From: Arthrobacter bussei | Lineage (GTDB): Bacteria > Actinomycetota > Actinomycetes > Actinomycetales > Micrococcaceae | DNA: 64,000 bases | Direction of reading: 5' to 3' | Assembly: GCF_009377195.2 (NCBI RefSeq) | Contig: NZ_VJXX01000001.1 | Span: 1,550,001 to 1,614,000, forward strand | Shown here: positions 16,389-25,129 of the stretch, in pieces | Layout: the number at the start of each line of letters is the position of its first letter | Numbering within the stretch: position 1 is the first letter of the stretch | Position numbers and translations under genes: made by a program | Notes under the pieces: model-generated | What the model saw: only the letters and a program-made list of their open reading frames with translations | Told to the model about the DNA's origin: nothing | The model's database searches: none

Positions 16389-17264
16389 TCAGCGGGAGCT
16401 GATCGAGGCGAACTTCCGGATGCACAGGGGGACGAAGATGACGAGCATCAGGACGATCCCGATCATGACCGTGACCACGGCGTTCTGCATGGGCCACGCA
16501 TCCGGCACCGGGACCGTCCCCGTGTTCCCGAACAGCTCGCGCACCGCCTGGACGAGCGCGGAGACGGGATTCCAGTTGGCGAAGGCTTCCAGGGGACCGG
16601 GCAGGGTGGAGGACAGGACGAACGCGTTGGAGATGAAGGTCAGCGGGAACAGGATCATGAAGGACGCGTTGTTGATGACCTCCGGCGACTTCACCGACAT
16701 GCCGAGCAGCGCCATCACCCAGCTGAACGCATAGGAGAACAGGAGGAGGAGCCCGATCCCGGCCAGTGCACTGCTCAGCGAGGTGTTCACCCGCCAGCCG
16801 ACCAGCAGGCCCGTGCCCATCATGATGATCACCGAAAGTGCGTTGAGCACGAGGTCGCTGTTCGTGCGGCCGATCAGCACCGCGGACGAGCTCATCGGCA
16901 GCGTGCGGAAACGGTCGATGATGCCGTCCTTGAGGTCCTGCGCCATCGCCGAGCCGGAGAACGTGGAGCCGAAGATCACCGTCTGCGCGAAGATGCCGGC
17001 CATGAGGTACTGCGTGTAGTCGCTGCCCTCCACCTCGATGGATCCGCCGTAGATCTGGCTGAACAGCAGCACGAACATGATCGGCTGCAGGATCGCGAAG
17101 ACCAGCATGTCCGGGGACCGCTTGAGTTTGGTGAGATTGCGCTTCGTCACCGTCCAGCCGTCGGAGAACCACATGGCGAGCTCCGACGGCGGTTCCACGC
17201 GGGAACCGGACGGTGAAGCCTGCTGGTGCTCGGGCTGCCGGCCCTCGGGTGCCAGGACACTCAT
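16389..17264 (-). CDS. ABC-2 transporter permease, DrrB-like (exporter 2)
   Basis: A 291-residue permease with a roughly 45-residue cytoplasmic N-terminus and six membrane segments. ABC-2/DrrB features are present: KRSPDMLVFAILQPIMFVLLF and AQDLKDGIIDRFRTLPMS (coupling helix), then NPVSALVQAVRELF. It overlaps the upstream ATPase gene by ATGA. Daunorubicin-type drug efflux is the family prototype; the substrate here is unknown, and the partner ATPase gene appears frameshifted. Confidence 0.92.
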   Translation of the reverse strand: MSVLAPEGRQPEHQQASPSGSRVEPPSELAMWFSDGWTVTKRNLTKLKRSPDMLVFAILQPIMFVLLFSQIYGGSIEVEGSDYTQYLMAGIFAQTVIFGSTFSGSAMAQDLKDGIIDRFRTLPMSSSAVLIGRTNSDLVLNALSVIIMMGTGLLVGWRVNTSLSSALAGIGLLLLFSYAFSWVMALLGMSVKSPEVINNASFMILFPLTFISNAFVLSSTLPGPLEAFANWNPVSALVQAVRELFGNTGTVPVPDAWPMQNAVVTVMIGIVLMLVIFVPLCIRKFASISSR

Positions 17265-18255
17265 GCTGCCGCCTCCTTCTGGGTCGATGCGTCCTTGGTG
17301 TCGGAGTCCTCCGCGCGCCGACCGGTCAGTGTCAGGAAGACGTCGTCGAGGCTGGGCCGCCGCATGCCGGCGTCGTGCAGTTCGATACCGCTCTCGCCGA
17401 GGTCCGACAGGATGTACTGCAGGGCCCGCGGGCCGTCGCTCACGGCCACCTCGATGCTCCGTCCGTCGTCGCCGACGAGCGGCTCGCCGTCACCGTGCCG
17501 CCCGAGGATCTCACGGGCGGAGGCGGCGTCGGAGGAGTGGACCAGGGAGACCACGGCGCGGTGGCCGCCGATCTGCGCCTTCAGCTGGTCCGCCGTGCCC
17601 TCCGCGATCGTTTTCCCGCCGTCGATCACGGCGATGTCGTCCGAGAGCTGATCCGCCTCCTCGAGGTACTGCGTGGTGAGCAGCAGCGTGGTGCCGTCCC
17701 GCACGAGGTCCTTGATGATCCCCCACAGGGAGAGGCGACTCCGGGGATCGAGCCCGGTGGTGGGCTCGTCCAGGAACAGGATCTTCGGGTTGATGACGAG
17801 CGCACCGGCCAGGTCGATCCTGCGGCGCATGCCACCGGAGAACCCCTTGACCGGCCGGTTGCCGGCCTCGGTGAGCTCGAACTGCTCGATCAGCTCCTGT
17901 GCCCTGCGCTTCGATCCACGTGCGCCCAGGTGGTAGAGCCGCCCCACCATCTCGAGGTTCTCGAAGCCGGTGAGGTTCTCGTCGACCGCGGAGTACTGGC
18001 CGGAGACGCCGATGATGCGCCGTGCGGCCTTCGGCTCGCGCAGGACGTCGATGCCGTCGATGTGCGCTGTCCCCGCCGTCGGCTGGATGAGGGTGGTCAG
18101 GATCTTGACGACGGTGGTCTTGCCTGCACCGTTCGGGCCCAGCAGGGCCTTGACCGTCCCCTGGGGACGGAGAGATTCATACCGTCGAGAGCATGGACGG
18201 GCCCGCTCTTCGACGAATAGGTCTTCTTCAGACCTTCTGCCTCGATGATTGCCAT
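17261..18255 (-). pseudogene. DrrA-like ABC ATPase with a 1-nt frameshift near the N-terminus
   Basis: Translation from the ATG at 18255 gives MAIIEAEGLKKTYSSKSGPV and HALDGMNLSVP, the normal start of DrrA-like ATPases. It then shifts frame at the run of four Gs at 18163-18166 (plus strand). The following frame gives QGTVKALLGPNGAGKTT and continues intact to 17261 (Walker A, signature FSGGMRRRID, Walker B ILFLDEPTTGLDP, DrrA-type C-terminus). One extra base at this run would restore a protein of about 331 residues. It is a sequencing slip or a real lesion. An alternative in-frame start at 18259 (MHGNHRGRR) would give a non-homologous N-terminus. Confidence 0.8.
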
Positions 18256-18287
18256 GCATGAAGGGTAGGGCGACGCCCGCCCTGTTC

Positions 18288-19517
18288 CTAGGGGTGCTGG
18301 TCAGAAGCTGTCCGCAATGCATCCTCGTGCTCGGGGTCTCCGTCCTCTCTGCTGCGCTCCCGCGCCGCAGGGGCGACGAGGAAGGATGCGAGGACCGCCA
18401 CGCCCACCGCCAGCAGGGCATTCCGGATCCCGACGACGTCACCGAGGAATCCGATGAGCGGTGGTCCGGCGAGGAACGCCGTGTACCCGATCGTCGAGAC
18501 GACGGACACGCGCGCGGCGGCACGCTCCGGCTCGTCTGCGGCAGCGGACATGCCCATCGGGAAACCGAGCGCGGCACCCGCACCCCACAGGATGGCGCCG
18601 GCCGCGGCGAGGGGGACGTTCGGTGCGAGGACGAACAGGGCGAGCCCGGCGAGGGAGGAGCCGAGGCTCGCCTGGAGGACACGCACCCGTCCGAAGCGGT
18701 CGATCAGGGGACCGCCCACGAACCGCAGCGCCGTCATGGCCGCGACGAAGACCGCGAACATGATGGCTCCGGTGCTCTCCGACGTGCCGAGGCCGTCGAC
18801 GCTGGCCTTGGCGACCCAGTCGTTCGCCGCGCCCTCGGTGAGGGCGGCGCCGAGGACCACGAGGCCGATCAGCAGGGTGCGGGGTTCCCCCCAGGCCCCG
18901 AAACCGCGCGGACGTCCGCCGTCGGGCGCCGTGGCCGTGGCGTCCGGTGCCTCCTCCGGCAGGAAGGAGCGTGGCGTCCACAGGGAGACCGTGAGGCTGA
19001 GGACCGCGACCGCCACGAGGTGCGCGGACAGGGTCACCTGGAGCGCGGAGAGGCCCGCGCCGACGAGCGCTCCGACGAAGGCGCCACCGCTGAAGGCCGC
19101 GTGGAAGCGCGGCATGATGGTGCGGCCCACAAGACGTTCGACGGCGGCCCCCTCGATGTTCTGCCCCACGTCCCACAGGGCGATCCCGCACCCGAACAGG
19201 AACAGGCCGACGGCGACGACCGGGACGGACACGATGAACAGACCCAGCGCGACGGCGCCGGCGGCCAGCGCGGCGGCGGTTCCCCCGATGCGGACGGTGT
19301 TGGCGGTACCGAAGCGTGCAGCGATGATCCCCGCGAGCGGCAGGGACAGGACGGAGCCGACGGCGCCCACGAGCAACAGGGCACCCATCTGGCCCGAGGC
19401 GAGGCCGAGGGTGGTGGAGGCTGCGGGGATACGGGCGGCCCAGCTCGCGAAGACGAGTCCGTTCAGTCCGAAGATGGCATAGGTGGCGAACATGGCGGAT
19501 CGGACGGCGGGCTTCAC
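18288..19517 (-). CDS. MFS transporter (YbjJ/fucose-permease-like)
   Basis: About 409 residues with 12 predicted membrane segments. The N-terminal half has FATYAIFGLNGLVFASWAAR and the motif-A-like GIIAARFGT; the second half has GPLIDRFGRVRV. This resembles the YbjJ/inner-membrane MFS group. The C-terminal tail is charged. The start is uncertain: GTG at 19517 is used, GTG at 19544 or ATG at 19493 are alternatives, and none has a clear ribosome site. Substrate unknown. Confidence 0.85.
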   Translation of the reverse strand: MKPAVRSAMFATYAIFGLNGLVFASWAARIPAASTTLGLASGQMGALLLVGAVGSVLSLPLAGIIAARFGTANTVRIGGTAAALAAGAVALGLFIVSVPVVAVGLFLFGCGIALWDVGQNIEGAAVERLVGRTIMPRFHAAFSGGAFVGALVGAGLSALQVTLSAHLVAVAVLSLTVSLWTPRSFLPEEAPDATATAPDGGRPRGFGAWGEPRTLLIGLVVLGAALTEGAANDWVAKASVDGLGTSESTGAIMFAVFVAAMTALRFVGGPLIDRFGRVRVLQASLGSSLAGLALFVLAPNVPLAAAGAILWGAGAALGFPMGMSAAADEPERAAARVSVVSTIGYTAFLAGPPLIGFLGDVVGIRNALLAVGVAVLASFLVAPAARERSREDGDPEHEDALRTASDQHP

Positions 19518-19591
19518 CTGATCAACCGTAGGCGGGAGGGTCACGAGCCACAAACGGGACGTAGGCGGCGTGACGGGTGCCGGAGGATCCG

Positions 19592-20710
19592 TCAGCCGCC
19601 GGATCCGGCGTCCGGATCGAGGTTCACGTCGAGCTCATCGGCGGACACCGTCACGGTGGCGGTGATCAGCAGCGGCTGCGGATCCTCCTCGCGAGTCCAT
19701 CGCGCCGGTTCCCCGCGGCCGAACTCGATGTTGCGTTCGTACGAGAACGTGGCCTGCGCGTCGTGGCCCGTCAGCCGGTACACCCCGGGGTCGTAGCCCT
19801 TCTCGAGGGAGTAGGTCGGCACACGGTCGAGGGTCCAGCGCGGAGCCCGGACGTCCTCGGGGTCGCCGAACAGGAAGGACCGGTTGGGGCATCCTGCCGG
19901 AGCGGCGTCAGAACTCGCGATGCAGGCGTCCAGGAGCGCTTCGACCCGGTCCACCGCCTCCGCCTCCGCGGCGGGTGTCGGAGCCGGCTCGAGCAGCACC
20001 CCGCTGGGCGCGGACCGAGGATCCACCGGAACCACGACCTGCTGCTCGCTGCCGTAGGACAGATAGGCGGAGGGCGCGGGCGGCGAGACGACATAGCGGC
20101 CGGGCAGGGCCGGCAGCGTCACCGACCGCAGACCGGGGTATCGAGCAGCGCCGCCGGGGGGCAGCGCCAGGCCGACGCCGTTCACGGTGAGCAGTCCGAG
20201 CCCCTCGTCCACCAGGACGCGGATGTCCCGGAGGGGTTCCGGGCCGTCGAGCCTCCATTCGTCGAGCACGAAGGCTGTCCTTCCGGTGCGCGTCAGCTCG
20301 AAGGCGTACCGCGTCGCGGCGCCGTTCTGCATCAGCTCCACCGCCACCGTCGCCGTGTCCCCGAGAACCGTGACGTCCCGTACCTCGTACCCCGTCAACC
20401 GGTCCTCGGCCGAGCGGTAGACGGCGTCGGACAGGAGGATCGCCGGGGCGCCTTCACCGTCACCGATCAGGGTGCGGGACTTCTCGGCCTCGCCCGCGAC
20501 GAGCGCATCCAGATAGGCCTCCACGGCCCGGGCGGGTCCGAGGACGGTGTGGTTGACGAGGGCGACGCCGATCACCGCCGCGACGACCGCGAGCAGGAGG
20601 GCCGCCCCGATGATCAGGGGAGGACGCAGGCGCCGGGCGCGCCCGGGTACCTCCACCGCGGTACCCGGGGTGGGAGCGTCGGGTGCAGGCGTCGTCGTCC
20701 CCGTGTCCAT
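19592..20710 (-). CDS. Membrane-anchored protein of unknown function
   Basis: A 372-residue protein not assigned to a named family. A Pro/Thr-rich cytoplasmic N-terminus (about 1-30) leads to one membrane helix (LIIGAALLLAVVAAVIGVAL). The large external part contains a domain around residues 50-140 resembling NTF2/DUF4878-like lumazine folds (ARAVEAYLDALVAG ... VAVELMQNGAATRYAFELTR). A second beta-rich half has two cysteines (DACIASS and AGCPNRS). It is common as a hypothetical in Arthrobacter-like genomes by my recollection, which I cannot verify. Monocistronic. Confidence 0.75.
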   Translation of the reverse strand: MDTGTTTPAPDAPTPGTAVEVPGRARRLRPPLIIGAALLLAVVAAVIGVALVNHTVLGPARAVEAYLDALVAGEAEKSRTLIGDGEGAPAILLSDAVYRSAEDRLTGYEVRDVTVLGDTATVAVELMQNGAATRYAFELTRTGRTAFVLDEWRLDGPEPLRDIRVLVDEGLGLLTVNGVGLALPPGGAARYPGLRSVTLPALPGRYVVSPPAPSAYLSYGSEQQVVVPVDPRSAPSGVLLEPAPTPAAEAEAVDRVEALLDACIASSDAAPAGCPNRSFLFGDPEDVRAPRWTLDRVPTYSLEKGYDPGVYRLTGHDAQATFSYERNIEFGRGEPARWTREEDPQPLLITATVTVSADELDVNLDPDAGSGG

Positions 20711-20829
20711 CGTCGCTCGCCCCCGTGTCCGCTGCGACGCCCTACGGCGCCGTCGTTCACTGTACAAGGGAGCGCCGCCGGGCCCGGAAAGCCATCGGAA
20801 AGCCCGGCGCCGGGCGGATTCGCACAGGG

Positions 20830-20862
20830 TTATCCACCGAATGTGGACAACCCTGTGGACAG
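20830..20862. other. Three DnaA-box-like sites between the membrane protein and ABC-F genes
   Basis: TTATCCACC (20830-20838, plus), TTGTCCACA (minus, 20842-20850, exact TTRTNCACA) and CTGTCCACA (minus, 20854-20862) lie within 33 bp of a 224-bp gap. A weaker TGTGGACGG follows at 20865. A smaller cluster than the one beside dnaB; function unknown. Confidence 0.45.
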
Positions 20863-20934
20863 CGTGTGGACGGGTGGGACCTGGGGGACCGGTGCCGGCT
20901 CACAGCAGGGAGCGCGCCTGTGGACGGCGGGGCC

Positions 20935-22617
20935 TCACCGGGCCCGGACCACCCTGCTCTCGTCCCACACCGGCTCCTTGGTCTCGTAGACCTTGCCGTC
21001 GGAACCGAAGACGAGGAAGCGGTCGAAGCTCCGCGCGAACCAGCGGTCGTGCGTCACGGCCATGACCGTGCCCTCGAAGGAATCGATGGCGCGCTCCAGT
21101 GCCTCGGCCGAGTGCAGGTCCAGGTTGTCGGTGGGCTCGTCGAGCAGCAGCAGGGTGGCCCCCGAGAGTTCGAGCAGCAGGATCTGCAGGCGGGCCTGCT
21201 GTCCGCCGGACAGGGAGTCGTAGGGCTGCTCGGCCTGCGGAGCCAGTCCGTAGCGGTCGAGGACGGCCGAGGCTGCCTCGCGCCCGAGCCCTGAGCGGTG
21301 CTCGTCCCCGCGATGCAGGATGTCCACCAGCGTCCGGCCGAGGAGGTCGGGGCGCGAGTGCGTCTGCGCGAAGAAGCCCGGTCGGATCCGCGCCCCGAGC
21401 TTCACCGAGCCCTCGTGCGGCACGGCCTTGATGTCGACGTCGGACACCGGCAGGTGCTCCTTGTCCGGATCCGAGCCGCCACCGGCCAGCAGGCGGAGGA
21501 AATGCGATTTTCCGGAACCGTTGGAGCCGAGGACGCCCACACGGTCGCCGAACCAGACCTCGGTGCTGAAGGGCTTCATGAGGCCCGTCAGTTCGAGCTT
21601 CTGCGCGACGACGGCGCGCTTGGCCGTACGACCACCGGCTAGGCGCATGGAGACGTTCTGCTCGAGCGGGATGGCCTCGGGCGGCCCGGCCTCGAGGAAC
21701 TTCGCGAGCCGGGTCTGCGCTGCGTGGTAGCGGTTGGCCATGTCGGAGCGGAACGCCGCCTTGTTCTTGTACATGTTGACGAGTTCCTTGAGCTTGATGT
21801 GCTCCTCGTCCCAGCGCTTGCGCAGCTCCTCGAACCGCGCATTCCGGTCCTCGCGCGCCTTCAGGTAGGTCTCGAAACCGCCTCCGTGTGTCCACGAGGA
21901 CGCGCCGAGCGCCCCGGGTTCCAGCGTGACGATCCGCGTGGCCGCGTTGGCGAGCAGTTCGCGGTCGTGGCTGACGAACAGCACCGACTTCTTCGAGTCA
22001 CGGAGCTTCGCCTCGAGCCAGCGCTTGCCGGGAACGTCGAGGTAGTTGTCCGGCTCGTCGAGGAGCAACAGGTCGTCCGGACCGGAGAACAGGGCCTCGA
22101 GCACCAGCCGCTTCTGCTCCCCGCCGGAGAGGGACGACGCCGCCCGGTACTGCGCGCGATCGAACGGCACCCCGAGGGCCGCCATCGTGACCTCGTCCCA
22201 CGTCGTCTCGAGCTCGTAGCCCCCGGCGTCACCCCAGTCGGCGATCGCCTGCGCGTACGCCATCTGCGTGGGTTCGTCGTCGGCCTCCATCATGGCCAGC
22301 TCGGCGTCGTCGATCCGCTTCGCCGCCGCCGCGAGGACGGGCGGTGCGGCCGAGACGAGGAGGTCGCGGACCGTGGTGTCGTCGCGCACCTGCCCGACGA
22401 ACTGCCGCATGATGCCCATGGACCCGGAGCGGCTCACGGAGCCCTCGTCCGGGGTGAGGTCGCCGGCGACGATGCGCAGGAGGGTGGTCTTCCCGGTGCC
22501 GTTGGGGCCGATCAGGGCGGTCTTGTGCCCGTCGCCGACCTTGAAGGCCACGCCGTTGAGCAGTTGCCTGCCGTCGGAGAGGAAGTAGTCGATACCGGAG
22601 ATGTCGAGGTGAGCCAC
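20935..22617 (-). CDS. ABC-F family ATPase
   Basis: A 560-residue soluble tandem ATPase without membrane segments. Domain 1: GPNGTGKTT, LSGGEQKR, LLLLDEPDNYLD. The linker helices around residues 255-300 are rich in Arg/Lys (KAREDRNARFEELRKRW). Domain 2: GSNGSGKSH, LSGGQQAR, LLLLDEPTDNLD. ABC-F proteins act on the ribosome in translation control or antibiotic protection; the sub-type cannot be decided here. GTG start at 22617 next to GGAAGG is the only good start. Housekeeping-type gene without operon partners. Confidence 0.93.
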   Translation of the reverse strand: MAHLDISGIDYFLSDGRQLLNGVAFKVGDGHKTALIGPNGTGKTTLLRIVAGDLTPDEGSVSRSGSMGIMRQFVGQVRDDTTVRDLLVSAAPPVLAAAAKRIDDAELAMMEADDEPTQMAYAQAIADWGDAGGYELETTWDEVTMAALGVPFDRAQYRAASSLSGGEQKRLVLEALFSGPDDLLLLDEPDNYLDVPGKRWLEAKLRDSKKSVLFVSHDRELLANAATRIVTLEPGALGASSWTHGGGFETYLKAREDRNARFEELRKRWDEEHIKLKELVNMYKNKAAFRSDMANRYHAAQTRLAKFLEAGPPEAIPLEQNVSMRLAGGRTAKRAVVAQKLELTGLMKPFSTEVWFGDRVGVLGSNGSGKSHFLRLLAGGGSDPDKEHLPVSDVDIKAVPHEGSVKLGARIRPGFFAQTHSRPDLLGRTLVDILHRGDEHRSGLGREAASAVLDRYGLAPQAEQPYDSLSGGQQARLQILLLELSGATLLLLDEPTDNLDLHSAEALERAIDSFEGTVMAVTHDRWFARSFDRFLVFGSDGKVYETKEPVWDESRVVRAR

Positions 22618-22676
22618 CCTTCCAGTGTTCCACCCATGGACGGGGCAGCAGGACGGCCGGATCGGCGCCGGCCCCG

Positions 22677-23426
22677 TCAGCGCTGGGGATCGCTCGGCAT
22701 CATCCGGTAGCCGACGCCCCGCACCGTGCGGATGAAGCGGGGGCTGCTCATGTCCTCGCCGAGCTTCTTCCGCAGGTTACGGATGTGCACCTCGACGAGG
22801 TGGTGGTCCTGGCTCCAGCCGTCCCCCCACACCCGGTTGAGGAGCGCCTCCCGGGTCCACACGCGTTGGGCGCCGGTCATGAGGGTCTCGAGGAGGTCGA
22901 ACTCGATCCGCGTGAGGGCGAGTTCCTGGCCGTCGAGCGTGACCACGCGGCCTTCCACGTCCATCAGCAGGTCGTTGTGGCGGAGCATCTCGTTGCCGTC
23001 CGGCTCCTGCGCCGGTGGCGCGATCTCGGTCACGGCGGACGGGCCCGTCCGGGGACGGCGGAACATCGCGGAGACCCGCGCCGAGAGCTCCCGGGGGCTG
23101 AAGGGTTTGCCGATGAAGTCGTCCGCACCGGTCTCGAGGCCGATCAGTCGATCGATCTCGTCCTGCCGCGCGGTCACCATCACGATGTAGGCATCACTCA
23201 CGGCGCGGCACTGGCGGCACACCTCGACACCGTCGAGGTCCGGCAGGTTGAGGTCCAGGGTGATGAGGTCGGGCCGGTGCTCCTTCAGCGCCGCCAGGCC
23301 CGCGTGCCCGGATGCGGCCTCGATGACGGTGAAACCGTTCATGCGCAACGTGACGGCGAGCAACTCCCGGATGTCCGGATCGTCCTCGACGATGAGCGCG
23401 CTACGCTGCGACGGGGGAACGGACAT
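22677..23426 (-). CDS. Orphan OmpR-type response regulator (paralogue A)
   Basis: A 249-residue regulator. The receiver has Asp58 (LITLDLNLPDLDG), acidic LIVEDD and the Lys in ADDFIGKPFSP. The winged helix ends in the canonical SPRFIRTVRGVGYRM. No histidine kinase lies nearby. A very similar orphan at 49714 shares the DEIDRLIGLE-GADDF and FIRTVRGVGYRMM stretches. The ATG at 23426 is chosen; an in-frame extension to 23537 overlaps the divergent hydrolase promoter. Confidence 0.93.
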   Translation of the reverse strand: MSVPPSQRSALIVEDDPDIRELLAVTLRMNGFTVIEAASGHAGLAALKEHRPDLITLDLNLPDLDGVEVCRQCRAVSDAYIVMVTARQDEIDRLIGLETGADDFIGKPFSPRELSARVSAMFRRPRTGPSAVTEIAPPAQEPDGNEMLRHNDLLMDVEGRVVTLDGQELALTRIEFDLLETLMTGAQRVWTREALLNRVWGDGWSQDHHLVEVHIRNLRKKLGEDMSSPRFIRTVRGVGYRMMPSDPQR

Positions 23427-23548
23427 GATCCAAGAATTCCACAGATCGGCTCCGCGGAGGACGAGTCCGGCGATTTGCCTGACGATGTGCCCGACTGTCT
23501 CCGCGGCGCGGTGCAATGACGGCCGCTGTGCCGCCATAGAATCGTCGG

Positions 23549-24382
23549 ATGCCCTCGACCATTCTCCGTACGGTGCAGATCCGCGGACACACGATCACCG
23601 TGCGGACGACGCCGGGCCCCGCCGGTACGGCCCGGTCGCGATCCCCCTATGTACTGGTGCACGGGCTCGGCATGACACACCGCTACCTCGACCGCCTGCG
23701 CGCGGAACTCGCCGGGGACGCCGACGTGCACTCGGTCGACCTGCCCGGCTACGGCCGGGACCCGCGCCCCCGTACCCGGCTGGGCATCGAGGACCATGCG
23801 GCCCTGATCGTCGAGACGCTGGAGCTGCTCGGCGTCACGCCCTGCATCCTGGTGGGGCATTCGATGGGCGTGCAGTTCGTCACAGCCGCCGGCCTGCGTG
23901 CACCGGCGTCCGTGCGGGGCGTCGTCCTCATGGGGCCGGTCGTCGACCGACGCCGACGTACTGTCCTGCAGCAGGCAGCGTCACTCGGCCATGACACCCT
24001 CCGGGAGAGCGCGGGCGCGAATCTGATGGTCTTCGCCGATTACCTGAGGACGGGTCTGCGCTGGTACGTGCGCCAGCTCGTACCGATGCTCGAATACCCG
24101 CTGGAGCGCGCCGTGGAGCGGCTGGAATGCCCCGTGCTGGTCCTGAGGGGGAGCCGCGACCCGGTAGCCCGACGGCGGTGGTGCCACGAACTCGCCGACC
24201 GTGCGCAGGACGGCGCCTTCGTCGAGATCGACGGGGAGCCCCATGTGGTGCAGCACTCCGCGGCGGACCGGGTGGCCGCGGAGATCGTGGCGTTCGTACG
24301 CCCTCCACTGCCCGTGGCCGAACCGATCTTGCCGGAAGCTTCGGGCGGCTCGATGGGAAAACTTGAAGATCGAAGCGCATAG
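23549..24382 (+). CDS. Alpha/beta hydrolase
   Basis: A 277-residue alpha/beta-fold hydrolase. Oxyanion region VLVHGLGMTHRYL, nucleophile elbow VGHSMG (Ser about 109), acid in LRGSRDPVA and catalytic His in EPHVVQH. The cap region is helical (about 140-200, Arg-rich). The substrate is unknown. It is divergent from the OmpR regulator and is followed by a stem-loop and the MarR paralogue. Confidence 0.9.
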   Translation: MPSTILRTVQIRGHTITVRTTPGPAGTARSRSPYVLVHGLGMTHRYLDRLRAELAGDADVHSVDLPGYGRDPRPRTRLGIEDHAALIVETLELLGVTPCILVGHSMGVQFVTAAGLRAPASVRGVVLMGPVVDRRRRTVLQQAASLGHDTLRESAGANLMVFADYLRTGLRWYVRQLVPMLEYPLERAVERLECPVLVLRGSRDPVARRRWCHELADRAQDGAFVEIDGEPHVVQHSAADRVAAEIVAFVRPPLPVAEPILPEASGGSMGKLEDRSA

Positions 24383-24436
24383 TAGACGTATTGCAGCTGG
24401 TCCCGTCCTGTTTCATCGACCGCCTGCAACGACACG

Positions 24437-24475
24437 ACACCCGGCCGGCGCTGGTCAGCAGTACCGGCCGGGTGT
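24437..24475 (+). terminator. Hairpin between the hydrolase and MarR paralogue B
   Basis: A perfect 12-bp inverted repeat (ACACCCGGCCGG 24437-24448 with 24464-24475) and 15-nt loop lie 54 nt past the hydrolase stop and 25 nt before the MarR start. It may end hydrolase transcription or act in the MarR leader. Confidence 0.65.
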
Positions 24476-24500
24476 TCCAAAGCTTCTGGAGGAACATCGC

Positions 24501-24944
24501 ATGTCTGAACTGGAAGAGTGGTCAACCAGCCGCCTGCTCACCACGGCAGCACGTCTCGTCGACCATGCGTGGAACGAGAGGCTGCTCGACATCGGGATCA
24601 CCCACGCGGGCTACACGACCCTCGGTGTCCTCTCCCGCCAGGGCACCATGACAGGGGCCAAGCTCGCCCTCGCCGTCCACGTGCAGGCCCAGACGATCGG
24701 CAAGACCATCGAGAAGCTCGAGCGGCAGGGCTTCATCTCCCGCATCCGCGACAGCATCGATCGCCGCAGCCAGCGCATCACCATCACCCCGGAGGGCATC
24801 GATGCCCTGGCGAAGGCCGAGGACATCGAACGCACCCTGATGGTCGGGGAGGGCCTGGAATCCTTCGAGCTCCGCAGCCTCCTTCGTGGCATCATTGGTG
24901 AACTCGCCCCGCAGCGCCAGAAGCCGGCAGCAGCCGTCGTCTGA
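24501..24944 (+). CDS. MarR-family winged-helix regulator (paralogue B)
   Basis: A 147-residue MarR-type regulator closely related to the gene at 5207: they share STSRLLTTAAR, GITHAG-TTLGVL, VHVQAQT and DRRSQRITIT. The recognition-helix region (KLALAVHVQAQTIGKTIEKL) differs at a few positions, so targets may overlap but not be identical. GGAGGAA 8 nt before the ATG at 24501 fixes the start. A strong terminator follows. Confidence 0.92.
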   Translation: MSELEEWSTSRLLTTAARLVDHAWNERLLDIGITHAGYTTLGVLSRQGTMTGAKLALAVHVQAQTIGKTIEKLERQGFISRIRDSIDRRSQRITITPEGIDALAKAEDIERTLMVGEGLESFELRSLLRGIIGELAPQRQKPAAAVV

Positions 24945-24977
24945 CCCGGGAGTCCCGCAGATTTCTCAAGAGAACGG

Positions 24978-25007
24978 AGAACGGCCGCCCCTCGGGGCGG
25001 CCGTTCT
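24978..25007 (+). terminator. Terminator after MarR paralogue B
   Basis: A 14-bp stem (AGAACGGCCGCCCC 24978-24991 with 24994-25007) with a minimal loop lies 33 nt after the stop codon. Confidence 0.88.
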
Positions 25008-25089
25008 GCCGTCGTCCACGCGGAAGCACAGCCGCTGCCGCGTGACAGCGGGCCGCGGTGTCAGGGAGCTGGCCCGAGAAGGCCTCCGA

Positions 25090-25123
25090 GATAGCTAGAC
25101 AGACTAGCCATCTGTCGTAAACT
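25090..25123 (+). promoter_or_regulatory. Promoter and palindromic operator of the GAF-ANTAR gene
   Basis: TAGACA (25096-25101) and TAAACT (25118-25123) are spaced by 16 nt, and the -10-like element ends 6 nt before the GTG at 25130, predicting a leaderless transcript. GATAGCTAG (25090-25098) and CTAGCCATC (25104-25112) form a 9-bp inverted repeat (8/9) over the -35 element, an obvious repressor site candidate. Confidence 0.55.
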
Positions 25124-25129
25124 GACCCG

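Noticed and set aside
18259..18682. Alternative start that would make the DrrA-like ATPase uninterrupted
   Set aside because: It gives a non-homologous Ser/Arg/Pro-rich N-terminus, while the homologous N-terminus is readable in the other frame from 18255.
22639..22678. GACGGGGC/GCCCCGTC inverted repeat overlapping the stop of the OmpR regulator
   Set aside because: Long loop and overlap with the stop codon make a terminator call too weak.
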